This document shows, one piece after another, positions 30,740-43,872 of a stretch of 64,000 bases of DNA. Every line of letters starts with the position of its first letter. The first letter of the stretch is position 1. The position numbers were made by a program, and so were the translations under genes. Source of the stretch: Phalacrocorax aristotelis (lineage: Eukaryota; Chordata; Aves; Suliformes; Phalacrocoracidae); NCBI RefSeq assembly GCF_949628215.1, contig NC_134282.1, forward strand, positions 5,005,001 to 5,069,000, in the 5' to 3' direction. The notes beneath the pieces were generated by a model that searched no databases, had not been told where the DNA came from, and was given only the letters and a program-made list of their open reading frames with translations.

Positions 30740-33700
30740 AGGTGATAACTGCACACGCTGACTAGTCACTAGGAAAAATGCTCTGCAGGCTTATCCATGT
30801 GTTTGTGTAGCTTCAAGAGCAGCGAGCTTGAGTTCCAGCTACCTTCTGAAAACATTTGGCTGTTGCATGATTAGTTGGCATTGGAGTTTATCTTTTAAAC
30901 TAGGTGTGGAGGAGCTGGGTGGAGCATTGGCCATGTTTGTGGGCTTGGCGGATGGTGAGCTTTGCTGACGCGGAGCCCTGACTCCAGTGTGCGGTGGGGG
31001 TATGTGATACCCTCACCCGCTGAGCTGATATCTGAATTACCCCAAGAGTTGGCTGTCCAAGCAAAATCCCCTTAAATATACTATTGAGCAAATTCCCCTG
31101 GAACTTAGGTGTTGGTAACACTAGCAATCCATGTGGATGCTGGTTGATGGTGTTACAACACTCCAGTTACATTTGATGTAATCCAACTGTGGGCTGTTTG
31201 GGTTGCAGCCATGCTGGCGTCCTGCGCAGGCTTATTTCTAACCATGTGGGAACCCGCTGCTTCCTGGCAGAACTGGCGAGCAGCTAATGCTGCTGCCGTC
31301 TTCCCGGTGGCACCTACTGCCTGCTACCGGCTCCTTTGCTGCCTTTTGGAGCCCACCGCGTGATTGCCTGATCTGGCCTTCTGGCACCTGGAGCGTGGCA
31401 GTGCGAGTGATGGTCCCCTGTCTGACCGATTTCTGAAATGGGAGAAGCATGGGAGACAGGCACGAGTCCCTGCTCTGCACAAAGGAGCTCTTTATTAAAT
31501 AATAATAATAAATAAAAAGCACCCCTAAATCCTTTGCCATTCCAGAGCTTCTGTCTGCGCAGGAGAGGAGCCAGGCACGTACATGGAAACGCAGGAGTTG
31601 TATGTAAGCAATGTATATTTAGATGGACTTTGGGTCTAATTTGAAATTTGGTTTGTTTTATACTGGCTTCAGTTGCAAAAAGGAATGATTAACCCAAACA
31701 GGAGCGCCCGCGTTACTCACCTTTAATTATGTTTGCAATACATCATGGTGATACGGGGGAGCAAAAAGCCTTTCTGTATCCAGCACGTTTGCCTCGTAGC
31801 ATATGGTCCTATGGAAACTGTTTTGATTCAGAGCCCCCAGCAGCATATGGTGAAAAAACTGCCCCTGAAGTCAAATTGAAAGTAGAGGCTGGTCCTGGGC
31901 CCCAGAGGACCCCGTGTCTCCTGCCAGCCGGCAGGACCAGAGTCAGAGTATGTGTCACTGTTTCACTCATCATGAAGATTTTATATTTGGTTTGGGACGC
32001 TGGTGCATGAGGTTCTGGATGTAAAAGTCAGAAGAGATATGGTTCCTGTAATGTCTGCAGAGATCCTTGTGTCGATAAGGTCAGCAGCAAGTTAATAGAT
32101 TTTTATCTTCTCATCACATGAACTTAATATAGTGCAACTGTTGGAGGGGAGGGGAGAAACCTTCCTGCCATTATTTTCTGATGTGTTTCAGGGGGTTTTA
32201 AAAGACTGTGTGTGCCTTAAAAGCCTCTTTTTGCTTAAAGGGAAAATCAATAGTTCAAAAATAATAATAAAAATATTCAAATATGAACTGAAGGCTAATC
32301 ACCGTGCAGGACCACAGCTAAAACTAATTACAGCTGGGTGAGGAGGGATGCGTTTCTCCATGGCAGTGATGGAATGAATGAGAGGGGGAATAGAGATTTC
32401 CTATTCTGTGCTCCCAACAACATCAGACCGGGTTTACTTAAATGATGCCAAAGCAACGTTCAGCCCTGCGCCCCCACCATGCAGAGTAACGTAGAAGCAG
32501 AACCAGAGGCTTTACACTACAAAAATGGCCACAAATGCTACTCAGCGTTATGTCTAAATCAGTGCATATATGGGGGTGGAGACACCGACCGAGCCCTGGG
32601 CGCTTGCAAAAAGCACGATAAAGGGGGTGATGATGCCGATAACGTGGGGGCTGCTGCCAAGCTGGGGGCAAAGAGGAATCAGAGGGGGGAACATGGAGAA
32701 GGGGAAGTAGAAAGACGCTCTGTGGCCATAAATACCTGTCGCCACCAAAATCTGGTATCGCTCACATTGCAGCCACCACAATGGAAGAGATGGAGGAGAG
32801 GGTCTGCAGCCACTGGGGAGGGGGCTGCTCTGTGCCGGTGCTGGAAAGCCGGGCTGAAATACGGCGTCTCTGTCAGGGGCAAAATCCATGGAGGGACACC
32901 GTTGGGTCACGCTGACTAGTAGGGCTCAGCGATCAAACGTGTCACACCTGTCTTGGCCACGGGTGCAGGTGTTCTAGGTCAGCTCTCGCTGTGGTTATCA
33001 ATCGCTGACAGTTGACAGTTTAATTTTACACCACAAGTACCTCATTACTTGTGTAGGCACTTGAAGAACATGTGGGCACTGGGTTGGATCAGTGATCAAT
33101 GACAAAGGTTGCGCAGGGTGCAAGTGGTAGCAGTAAAAGTGAAGGTCTCCGTGCATGAGTTGGCAGTGGTGGGGATACATGACAAGGGGAGTTTAGCTGA
33201 CAAACAGTCTGTCAGGGCTGGAAGAATGGAGGCTCGCTGGAGAGCTGGCGCTCCATTATAAAATACAGCTCGCCATTTAAAAAGGGGGGGTGGGGGGGGC
33301 AGAAAAAGGGGGGAAAAAAAAAAGCCCTTGCTTTGAGAAAGTGTTTAAACAAATTTAATGCATGTGGGGGACTGTAAATTTTTATTCTACAAGCATTTAT
33401 TTCATGACATGGGAGCATCCAGGTGTTCAGGAATTTCATGTTAAGGGAAAGCGGAGATGCTATTTTATAGAGACAGACGCACGTGCCGCTGTTGGTTTAG
33501 GTGGCCTGGTGGGTGCGGATTAGGGATGTTCAATATATAACTAAATCTTTCCACATGAGATTCCTTCTCTCCGTGTATTGATAGGACGATTTACGACTAA
33601 ATCTGTTGTGACAGATTTCTTCTGCCACAGTAGGGAAAAATTTGTTGTTTCAACACGCTTAAAAGTGGTGTTTTAATCAATCCCATCCAACTTTCTGTTT

Positions 33701-36700
33701 TGGTGCTTGTTTTCCTTTGCGGAGTTTCTGACATTCTTTTCCACGTCAAATCTACCCAGTGGATTATGTCACTGGGGCAATGACTGCAAAAAAGAGACAT
33801 ATGGCATTAGTTTGGTGGAGCTGTGTATCTTGCGTTAGGATGTAAATCTTGTTTGCTTGAGAAACCGCACTGAAAGATACTTTGCTTGAGGTATAACGTA
33901 GCCGTGTTATTGAGTGCGCCTTATAATAACTGATATGGCTGGAATGATATTAATGGAAATAATGTGAATTTCACCCAAACTGTAGTAAATAAGGAAAAGA
34001 CTAATAGTCTTTGCCCTTTGCTGAATTGAACACGTCTTAAAAAAAGAGATTCTTGATTATTTCTCGCGCCCTGATTAGGTGTAGGCTAACTTTGATCATA
34101 TCACCTATGGTTCCCACCGAAAGGACACGTGCGGTGTGAGTTGCGGTTTTAGGAATTGTTTAAATGATTGAATAAGCAGCTCAGAAAACATACAGCTTTA
34201 AAAAATGAGATGCACGCTCTCTGTTGGTGTTTTGTATTGATTTATTAACACTGCCGGCAAGCCCTCGCAGTGCTAGGTGTGCAGGCAAAGAGGTCCCTCT
34301 CCCACCGCTCGCCTGCGAAGCTGAAGGCACCGTCGTGTTCGCTCTTTGTTTAGCCCCAAGGTATGTCCAGTCCTTAGTAAATGACAGTGGAAATGAATGG
34401 ACCTTCCGTTAGGGATGGAAAAAACCCTTCCTATAAATTGTAGCATAGGACCCAAGTCAAAATGCTGGATTTGGATACCCCTGAAATGTTAATTGGCTTC
34501 TAAGAAAAATAGGGGCTTCTGCAGAGTCTGGGATTACCATGGTCTCTTCTTTTTCTTATTCAGTGCTCTCTAATATTTAACTTAACTCTAGGTGGTAGAA
34601 AGGGAAGTTTTAGGGATATGCTGTTAATGCATCTAGTGATAAAATGGTCTTTATAAAGTACTAGCAGTATAGACTGTCACAGACATCAGAATGGTAAGCC
34701 TGACTTCAGCTCCAAACCAGTCTCTCTATCAGTGTTCAAACAGGAAATTAGGATTATTTTCATTATTTTTTCTATTACTCTGGACAAATAACATTGAGAA
34801 GTTTGCTTGCCATATCCATGACTACCTTTTTAGTGAAAGAAACCTCCTGTAAAATTTGGAACAGGGCCATCCATGGTAAAATCACATAAACATCAGTATA
34901 TTATGGTGGCCGGATAGATGTAGTAACTATTAATAACCCAATGTGCTTCTTGGGGCTAGACTGGTTGTAAATTTGGTCACTTGAAAGGGAATACTCAAGG
35001 TAAGGTGAAAGCAAGTCTCTGGCTTAGGGTTCAAAAAAGGCTGTTTCGGCTCCTGATGTTGACTTGAACAGTCCCATCAGCTTTAGCGGGATGAAGAATG
35101 GTCCAGTAGAGCTGCCTTCATACAGCATCTTGCAAACACACTTTAAATTGTCTTGAAATCAATAGATATGAACCTTCTTACTGTATATGGATCTATATAG
35201 CTAACTAGCCACGTGCTGAAGGCAAAGAAGTGCAGGCCAGTTGTGGGTGTGTTGAACCATTTAAATGCGGTGGCACCACAGATGGGAGAGTGGGAAGGAA
35301 ATGTGGGCAATGACAGGAGAACAAGGTGAACTGGAAGGAGAAGGGAGGAGGAAGAGAGGAACAGCCTTTTCTGTCCCTGGTTAAAGGATAATATTGCAAG
35401 AATCCAATGTGATACAAACCCCTGAGAGGGGTGTGATGAGGGAATGAATGAAAACAATACCTTGAGAGATGGAGGAAGTTCTGGCCTGTGAGGGAGAGCA
35501 GTTTGGGTCACCATTAGGCCAAGTTAGAGCAAACGAACTTTGGAGGAGTAGTGGAAAGGAGCACACGCTCCAGGAAGAGGGTGGATGGGCAGTGAAAGAA
35601 GAGGCAAAGAAAGGGAAAGTAAGTGAATTTAAATAGCAATAATAATGAAAAGATCTGCTTTTATAACACTTTGGAAGAACCAGAGTTTTCTGACTGCGCA
35701 GGTCCAGCCTGCACAGGTAGGTATCGAGGGAACATCCAGTGTGCTTGCTGTTGTATATTTTTGGCAAAAATTGCTCTTCGTTTACGCAGTATCAGAAAAT
35801 ATCTAGTAGAAAACAAAGCACGAAACCCTGTAGTGCTCTACAGTCTGTGCAATGCCACTGTCTTCACTGAGTAGTTCACAGTCAGTGGCATGCGGAAAAA
35901 ACAACCAACCACCTTGAGTTTTTGAGGAATTATTGGGCCAAATGTTTCCCCTAGTGACACTGGTGCAAATCCAGGGCAATCCCACGAAAGCTGGAGGTTG
36001 CCCCAGCTTTCTGCTGGGTATGGACACTTGGGTTTGGCCAACGGAGGTTGCTTACATGAGCATGACCTCACGGTGGTTGGTGTTGACCTACGCTGGAGTC
36101 AATTGAAAGAAGAAGCTGGCTCAGTTGCTGCTGAGGAAACACAGTGGTTATTTTTCCAAATGTTACTTTAAATATAAGGGATTTTCTTTTCATGGTTGTT
36201 ATTCAGAGCTAAAAAGTGGCCGGTCTTTTCTAGTTACATCAGAATGTTGCTTTTTGGTTTGTTTTTTTTGTCCGTCCTTTTTTTCCACTACCCCAAACCA
36301 GACACTTCTACATTTCCTACAAGATTTTTGGATTTAACAGGGACAAATCCTGTGCTCTCCTGCAAGTAGGCTTAGTTTCATTGACCACTAAGGATCAGTG
36401 CCAGTTGACACCAGCCAAGAAATTGCCCTGGTGTTTTCAAATCTCACATAATACATGGCAGTGACAGGGAGAGACGAATGGCCCCTTGATCCCCCTGTCT
36501 GCACGGTGAGTTCTTCTCTTTCAGTTTCTTTTCTGCTGGCTCTCACCCTGCCTCACTGTTGGGTGAGGTGGTATCCCTGTTTTGCATTGCTCTTAAAATT
36601 GAGGGATTTACAAATTTTAAACAATTAAAAAAAAAAATAAATTTGAAATTAAGTTTCGAGCAACACTGCTAGGGGCAAAACTCTCCCCCTTCACCCAGGA

Positions 36701-37317
36701 GCTTTCCCTGGTGAAGGAGCACTGGGCAGAGTGCTTGGGTTATTTAAAAGCAGATTCTGCCTATGTTTTTAGGGCAAAATTCACTCATTTTTGCGTAGGA
36801 CTAAATAATTGGGGATGGGTGGCTGCCTGTCCCTGTGTTGCAGTATGGTGTGGTGAGGATGGCTGCCCCTGCTTGGGGCTCATCCCCTTCGGTGGGTCAC
36901 AGGAGCAGCGGTTGGGGAAGCTGGGGAGGAGCAGAGGAGCATCGGCTCTCAATGGGGAAAGCATGTGCAAGGCCTTCCTCTGCTCTCGTTCAAATTAATT
37001 GCAGCTTCTTCTGCTGATTTGCATGAAAGCAGGATCGTGTTCACTGTGATGTTATTAAACACTTATAATGAGTTTACAAAGCTCAAGCACATCATCTTGT
37101 ACCATGTCCTCCATGCAGGGTCATGGAGAACCTCAGCAGCTCTCCCCTAGAGGGAGCGGGTGGCAGTGTAAGAATAACTAATGCATCAGGATGTTCTTCA
37201 TATGAGTGGAGAGTACAGAAAGGATGCTGCGGGGAGCCTGGGAGGGCAGGCAGCGAGGTGTGGGATGAGGTGCCGTGCAAAACAAGCCCTGACTGATTTG
37301 AAAGGTGGAGATGCTGC
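30740..37317. other. Intron, no gene recognised
   Basis: Non-coding. Contains (AAT)n about 31492-31517, an A/G-rich low-complexity stretch about 33283-33325, overlapping open frames near 32438-32919 (see findings) and a purine-rich region 35270-35620 that yields open frames on the - strand. A MITE-like piece sits at about 35931-36000. Confidence 0.4.
35931..36000. mobile_element. MITE-like repeat fragment
   Basis: GGGCCAAATGTTTCCCCTAG...GACACTGGTGCAAATCCAGGGCAATCCCACGAAAGC follows the old amniote pattern GGGCCAAAT...TACACTGGTGTAAATCCAGGGTAATTCCATTGAAG. Only one arm is well kept. Confidence 0.45.
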
Positions 37318-37399
37318 CATGTCCCTGCTCACTGCAGGGGGGTTGGACTAGATAACCTCCAAAGGTCCCTTCCAACCTAAACCATTCTATGATTCTATG
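37318..37399 (+). mobile_element. CR1 LINE 3' end (bird type)
   Basis: The sequence reads from a ATGTCCCTGCTCACTGCAGG-like segment through GGGGGTTGGACTAGATAACC and GGTCCCTTCCAACC to ATTCTATGATTCTATG, the conserved CR1 tail. It carries no ORF and is severely 5' truncated. CR1 with this tail is the dominant retroposon of birds and fixes the lineage of this DNA better than any other feature. Confidence 0.9.
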
Positions 37400-38399
37400 C
37401 TGTCCTGTGATGTTACCGGTGGCAAAGGATGAGCGGGTGGGAGGCAGATGGCAAACACCTTGATGCTGAAACATCCCTGCGGTTGGGCACAAGGAGCGTC
37501 CTATTTGTTGGCTTGTTCTCGCCTTGCTGCTCAGATCACGAGGCACGTGCTCTGGGGGGGAGAGCGCTGCAAAGATTGCACCTTGCTAACAAGTCCTATG
37601 AACAGTAGCAAGGAGCTGGAGTGTTTTTCTCCAAAGGCAAGAATAAATACACTATCACAAAATACACAGAAGGAATGATGCTGGAATGCCAGGCAGGCTG
37701 GGGTGTGGGGCAGCTGAGGAGGCGACATCTCAGCCCCGCACCAGGACATTGCAATGGGAGCTGCAGTTTGGCATCCTCTTTGCTAATCTGTTAACACTGC
37801 TAACACTCAACCAGATTGCAGAAAAGGTTTTAAAAGATGCATTTGGTTTTCCTTAGTGGGTAAATAAGCCGCAAGTCCCTGCGGGACATGCTGTGCTGCC
37901 CTGGGGAGCTCGTTTCTCTGCAGGGGACGGGGCGAGGGACAGAAGGGACGGAAGCACCGAGTGATGCGCTGGCCCACACCGTGAGCACATCTGCCCCGGT
38001 GCTGCTCCGATGTTCCCCATATTTGGTGGTCTTTAATTTGGCATTACATACTCGGTGCTTGTCTGCAGCTAGTATGATTCAAAGTTCTCCATGGGGTCTA
38101 ATGTACAAGGCTTGGCCTGTTTTCATTAGGTTTCCCGAGCTCTCCTCCCTTCTCCCCAGTGTCGCTGCACAAAGACACTTTTGTCGGGCAATGTTGGACT
38201 CTCCTCAAAATCCAAGCACTTTCAGGAAAGGACTTGGAAGTCTATCTTCTCAGTTTCCATATCCCTTTGCCCTCTGCTCTGGCATTTGGTTTGATTGGTT
38301 GTAAAGTCTCCCCCCTCTTTTTTTTTTTTTTTTTTTTTCTTCCCCCCTTACTTCTTTTTGCAAAGTTGATCTGTCTGCTCCGGAGTCTATCTTGAAAGG
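37400..38399. other. Intron, no gene recognised
   Basis: Mixed composition with a 21-nt poly-T run at 38318-38338. Open frames (76, 138 codons) have no recognisable motif. Confidence 0.4.
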
Positions 38400-40506
38400 C
38401 AAAAAAAAGTATATTGCAAATCACGCAAGCTATCTCTCTGAATTAATGCACGTTTTAAAGCATTAACTCCTTCAGTCCTCAGCTGGTTTAAGTGCTAGGA
38501 CCAAAATCATGATAGGAATGTTAAAGGAGTATTATTATATTTTATGTTCACTGCCACAAGTTTAGTAAGAAATTTAATCCCCCCTCTCTTGCTCTCTCTC
38601 TCTCTCTCTCTCTGCCTCTCGAGAAAAAGAAAGAAAGAAAAAAAAGAAAACTGGCACCGAGCTTCCATTTGACTTGGCAACTTTTTCACTAATGTGATTT
38701 GATATGCTTTACTAGAAAGGGTAACGTGCTAATGTTTCAGAAGAGGCCGATTTTCTATTAGTGAAAGTATGGTATATAAAAGATCAGGCATTGCTATTAA
38801 ACTCTTCAGTCAATGAATTTATAGCCTATTCTAAGTAGTAATGATATAATGGAATGCGATCATTTAATATTGGAAAATATGTTTGGTTTGACGTTTCAGG
38901 GATTCCAGGAAACACTGCTATTTATATGGCTACATCTGTGTAAAAATTAAAAACAGGGGAAAAAAAAAAAAAAGATTGTGAAAAGAAACCCAGCCAGATA
39001 GTTTGAAATCAAGTTATCCAAGATGCTTTCATAATATATAAATCACGTTTGATATTTTCGTTTATCTGTTTCCTCAGAATATGCATCATGATTTATGGGC
39101 CCCGAGTACCGATACCATAAATAGAGTGGCAGCGTACTATTTGGTTTCACGCATTTTTAAGCCAGTTTGTAGATTACTTTTTCAGGGGCAGAGGTGGAAA
39201 TAGTATTTCTGCCTATGGGATATAATTATATTATGATTACTACAGAAGAGGACATAGTTCAGCCCCAACGTTTCAATTAATAATGTACTGTCAGCTCTGA
39301 GGGATGATATGAAACGGTATTGGATCAAAGATTATCAGCATCAGACGGGGCTGCCGCTCTCTGTGCTTTTCTTTTTCCTCCTTTTTTATGTGTCTGATCG
39401 ACTCTCTGCCATTTTTGGAGAATAATATTTTGCTTAAAAGTAAAATATTACATTCTTGCAAGGCTGATTATGTTACTTTTAAGGGCAGGAGTTGGTTCCT
39501 TGCCTTATATGAGCAGATGTTAAGCTCCTTCCATTATATTTTAACATCTAACATCTTGCATATACCTTTTAATTGTTAATGTGGTCAGGCAATAAATTCA
39601 GTGTCTTAGGGGAACTAAGAATAATTTTCCAAATTTCATTCTCTCCAGCCAGTTGCTAGGAAATGAAGTGCTTTGGTCAATAATGTATTTAAGATATGTG
39701 CAATGTCTCCGTTTAATATTTGTTCTGTATTTACATGAAATCCTCATCAAAAGAGAAAGCATAATTAAAGTATACTTAGTTTTTGGTAGCATTTAGCACT
39801 GGCTTGAAATATACCACTAAAAATTATGAAATCATTTTGCAGACGAATAGGAAAATATTATTTGAAATCTGACAAGGTTTATTTGAAATAATGCTTACTT
39901 TAAAAAATAACTCCTTTTAGATCTTACAGTTCTACACTCCTTACTGAAAAATGGTTTCCCAGTAGCATACATATCCTATATCAATGTAACTAAATTTATA
40001 TTGTTATAAATTTCTGAGGTTGGATTCTTGAGTTTTGAAATTAAATAACTACAGTTAACCGTATTAAGTGTAGACTTGAATTTGATCAAAAATAAGAAAA
40101 GCACTTATGACAACCTCTGTAAATGCTTAAATACTTTAGTTGTGTTTGTGAGCATTAAATTGTATTATAAGGAGCCAACGCTGAGTATATACACTCCTGT
40201 GGGACAGCTTTGACTTTTGGGAGATTAAAAAATCGTGCATTAATGAAATTCTGCAAGTTTTTTATTTAATAGATAGTGCTTTTCAGGGTATGCAAAATAA
40301 TTGAAAATGGAATGCTATATGCATCTTTACACTCACACCACATAATGTATATAATTACTTGGAGAAACTGCTTAACTTTAATGGGGCATTTCTTGATCAT
40401 ATAATAGGAAAACTAACAGCTTTAATTAAGATTTATGAAGCAGAGAGGTAATATATTCTGCTAAATTAGGTAACTATTGGTGGGTAGTGTATTTTTAAGC
40501 AATTAA
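38400..40506. promoter_or_regulatory. AT-rich, repeat-free block: candidate conserved non-coding region
   Basis: About 2.1 kb of complex AT-rich sequence with almost no CpG and no recognised repeat except (CT)n/(AAAG)n at 38592-38645. TAAT/ATTA cores are frequent, and long stretches have only short open frames. This composition is typical of deeply conserved regulatory DNA near developmental genes. It is inference only. Confidence 0.35.
38592..38645. repeat. (CT)n followed by (AAAG)n
   Basis: About 11 CT units (38592-38613), then CTCGAG and A/G-rich AAAG units. The CT half is complementary to the GA-rich half, so a hairpin with a CTCGAG loop-stem is possible. Confidence 0.8.
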
Positions 40507-40570
40507 GGGCCCGATCCTGCAGCTCTTTGGCTGTGTAAGTAGTTGCCAACTCATGCAAGTAGTCCTGCTG
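40507..40570. mobile_element. MITE-like element fragment (GGGCCCGATCCTGCA end)
   Basis: It begins GGGCCCGATCCTGCAG, the characteristic end of an old amniote palindromic element, and continues to CATGCAAGTAGTCCTG. The second arm is lost or too diverged. Confidence 0.55.
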
Positions 40571-41600
40571 CCACGTGAGGAAGGGCTGCGGGAGCGGCGC
40601 CTGTTTTGCTGGTGTGTTTTACCGTCCCTGAGGTATGGCAGAAAAGAGCTGCATAATATCTACTGGGCTTATTCCTGGTTTTAGGCCTGGCTTTGAGGCT
40701 TTTTCCCCCTATTCCTAATATTTGGTAAGCAGTAATCACCAGAATGAAGTAGCAACCCCCTTGGGAGCTCGTGCAAGCGGTGGGTCACCTCCAAGGAGCC
40801 CTTATCGCTGCAGTGGGATAAAGGCAGCTTGGGGATAAATTGGGGTGAGGAGCAAGAAGGACAGGGTTTCCTTCTGGAAAACCTAACCGATCATCAGAGG
40901 AGAGGTGCAGGGGTCTCTTGGAAAGGTCGTGTTGTGTGGTGGGGCAGTGTGTGCGCTGCAGGTGGGGGGGGGGGGGGGGGTGCGCCGCCGGCCAGGTGCT
41001 GGAAATCACTCCAGATATGGACAGGAATTGGAATTGGGCCAGAACCCTTTGTATTTTCATGGTGCGAACTTCTACTCTGTTTTCTCACGTGTTGTACGAT
41101 GAATTTTGACTTTTTTTTTTCTTTTTTAACATTAAACCGCTGGTGAGTAGCACGTCTCAGCTCTGACCATGGCTTTTCCCTGTATTGCCTCTGCACCCTT
41201 GCATCTCTGTGGAACTGGAGGAAGAGTGACAGCCATGCCTAGTGCCTCATTCCAAAAACTTTCTCAATTTTAAACTGCACCAGTACATGACCAGTCTTTT
41301 ATAAATGGTTACTTTCCACCCATGCACACCTGAACAGAAATCACTGCCTTTCTGAAGCACAGGCACCTGATTGATAGAGATCCTATGAAATCAATAGGAG
41401 GAAGATCTGAGTTAACGAGGGATTGCTTTTTTTATTTAAAAGTGGATTAGACACTTTAATGCACAGTTTAATGCCTGGTAGAAAATGAAAATTTCCGCCC
41501 CCCAGATTTAGAGAATGTAGTAATTCCACTCAGCAGGTAGGTATTTGTGTTGCTGTCTGATACAGAGCTTTCCTTTATGCTTTAGAAGACTCCTCTATAA
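40571..41600. other. Intron with poly-G run
   Basis: A 17-G run lies at 40964-40980 within GC-richer sequence (40790-41000). No coding signal. Confidence 0.45.
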
Positions 41601-41672
41601 TGGCCTCATTCTGCAGAATGGGGAAACTGAGACAGGGGGACTTAAATAACACCGTGGGTCGGTCACTGTTTC
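41601..41672 (+). mobile_element. MIR/CORE-SINE-like old repeat
   Basis: CCTCATTCTGCAGAATGGGGAAACTGAGACAGGGGGACTTAAATAACACC matches the MIR core pattern (TTTACAGATGGGGAAACTGAGGCACAGAGAGGTTAAATGACTTG) at most positions. Confidence 0.5.
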
Positions 41673-43819
41673 TGCGGGGTTGTTAATTCTTTTTTTGTTT
41701 TTCTTATGCAAGTGCCCTCTGAACCCTCTGCAAGCCAAGTTACTTTGGCTACAGCGAGACTAGGTTTGTCTCTTTTTTTGGTTTGGTTTGGTTTGTTTTT
41801 TTCCTTACGCTCATACTAGTTCCCCATTTAAGCTAGAGGAACTTACTCTATCTGAACTAAGGAGAAACAGCACTGCTAAGGAAATAAGTGGTCCTTGAGC
41901 TCTAGGATGTGGGGGGAATTGAATAGAGTTGGTGAGTCTCGAATATATTCAGTACCTCTGTCCATATCACTGCCCTGTGTTTTGCCCCAGTTCCTCAGCT
42001 CAATCCTTGTTGGTTCTCTGATGCTCGATGTGTGTCTTTGACAAAAGGAAGAAACCTCCCAAATTTTCCTGTAGGTTGTGAGCTTCAGCTGGTGACGTGT
42101 CCCTGCCCAAATCTTTATGGGGAAAGCAACCGGGACAATCTCAATGTTATTTTAAAATATAGTGATTTTCCAGCACCGCTTGTGGAAAAGCAGGGCTAGA
42201 AAACATGGCCTGGGGCGCCAAGCCCAGTATCTTATTAAATATAAAATATCTCATGATTTTTAGGTCCTTCCTGTCATGATTCATGATTTTTGTATCCTGC
42301 ATGTTGGCAGTTTGCAATGGGACTTTTGGGGTCTGTCTGAGACACCCGCCCCCAACCCATCAGTGCCCGTGCTTTCTCCACAAGCATGCCACGTTTGAAA
42401 GCTCACATATCATTGAGGCAATATTTCTAATGAGTTTGGCTTGGGAAACATGTGAGCGCTATACAGAAGAGGAGGGCCGTGGGAAGTACAGTTTTAAAAG
42501 TACACCCAACCAGATAAATAGACTTTTTAAACCCAAAATAAACAGATAGAGAAAACTCACTTAGGCAAAGGATGCATAAATTATCTTTAGCCTGAGGATG
42601 CAGTAAGTTATTCCCTCTTTACATTCAAAATCTCAATGTTTTCAAAGTCCGTATTTCATGTCTAATCACTAAGAATGCCCTCTTTGACTTCACCCGCGCC
42701 TGCAATCATGCCCTTTCCTGAGAAGGGCCCATTTGTCATGTGGGGAAAGAGGGTTTAATTAACTAGGGAAAATGTACCTAACGTGGAAACTGTGAGCTCT
42801 GGCCATGTTTCTGTAGAAAATACATGAAAAAACATGTATAGATGATCCTAAACTATTTTTTTTTTTTCCATGAAAGGACATTTCTCTGGTTCCCCACTTC
42901 AGTCTTCAAAATCCAAAGAGCTGCTTTTATGTAGGATTCCCATCTGTCTTACCCAGAACAGGTGTGGAATGTGTGTTTATCCCCCACAAAAAAAGTACAT
43001 TTTTCAAATTCACTTTTTTCTCTGCTTCCTCTTTCCCTCTGGGAACCCAGCAAATGTCTCTGTTGTGCACTCAAAAAGAAGTCAAGGTTTTAACAGGGAG
43101 GAGTCCAGAAAAAAAGGTGACTCGCAGATCCTGTGCTAAAATTCCAAGTATTTCTTTAAAACAAACAAAATTGAAAGAAACAAAAGGGAAGCTATCAAAG
43201 GAAAGTATTTAAGTTATTGGAAAGCTAGGGGACGTCTTAATTTTCATGTCAGCAAAAAAGTTACGTGAGTTTTATATCGGAGCTTCATTTACTGTGGTGC
43301 TCAAAAGCGTATGATCACTTACTATGAGAGATGCCAGAGTCTGCAGCACGGATATGTTGTCCCTGAGATGCAATGTACGCACAAATGCGTAAGGGATCTG
43401 CCCGTAGCTTTTGCTACATTTTCAGGGCAACAAAAGGCCACAGAGCTTTCTTTTAAGCAAACCCGTGGTTGTAATTTTGCTCCAGTCGGTAACTTTGGGT
43501 CATCAGCAGCCCAATGGGCTGCCTGTTCACGCACACGTTTGTCTTCAGAGTGAGTCTTTGCAGCCTTAGGCCCTTAATTTGTAACAATTTATTTAATTTC
43601 TCTAGGCATTTACTTGGTATTTAGTTATAGTTTTGCCAGGCAAAGACAAACAGTTATTCTGATGGTTGGGTACCAGAAGGCAGGCTGGTATTTGGCCAGT
43701 GCTTGAATTTCCATGCTGTCATCTTGTTCCTGCTGACAAAATGTGCTCAAAGATGCCTGGTGACTTTGCAGCTCCTGTTGCGCTAAGCAAGATGCTGCTT
43801 TGAAAGAGACATCTTGCGA
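41673..43819. other. Intron, no gene recognised
   Basis: AT-leaning, with a GTTTG-type repeat (about 41775-41800) and a poly-T run near 42858. No coding signal. Confidence 0.4.
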
Positions 43820-43872
43820 AGGGCTGATTTTGCCTCGCTTAAAGTTGGTGGCAAAACTCTCACAAATCAGTG
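43820..43872. mobile_element. MITE-like repeat fragment (weak)
   Basis: GGGCTGATTTTGCCTCGCTTAAAGTTGGTGGCAAAACTCTCACAAATCAG: the two GGCTGATTT/AAATCAG ends are imperfect inverted repeats, and the middle carries the GGCAAAACTC module seen also at 19985-20060. Confidence 0.4.

Noticed and set aside
35143..35767. Open frames of 123-128 codons on the - strand
   Set aside because: They arise from an A/G-rich + strand tract without stops and show no family motif.
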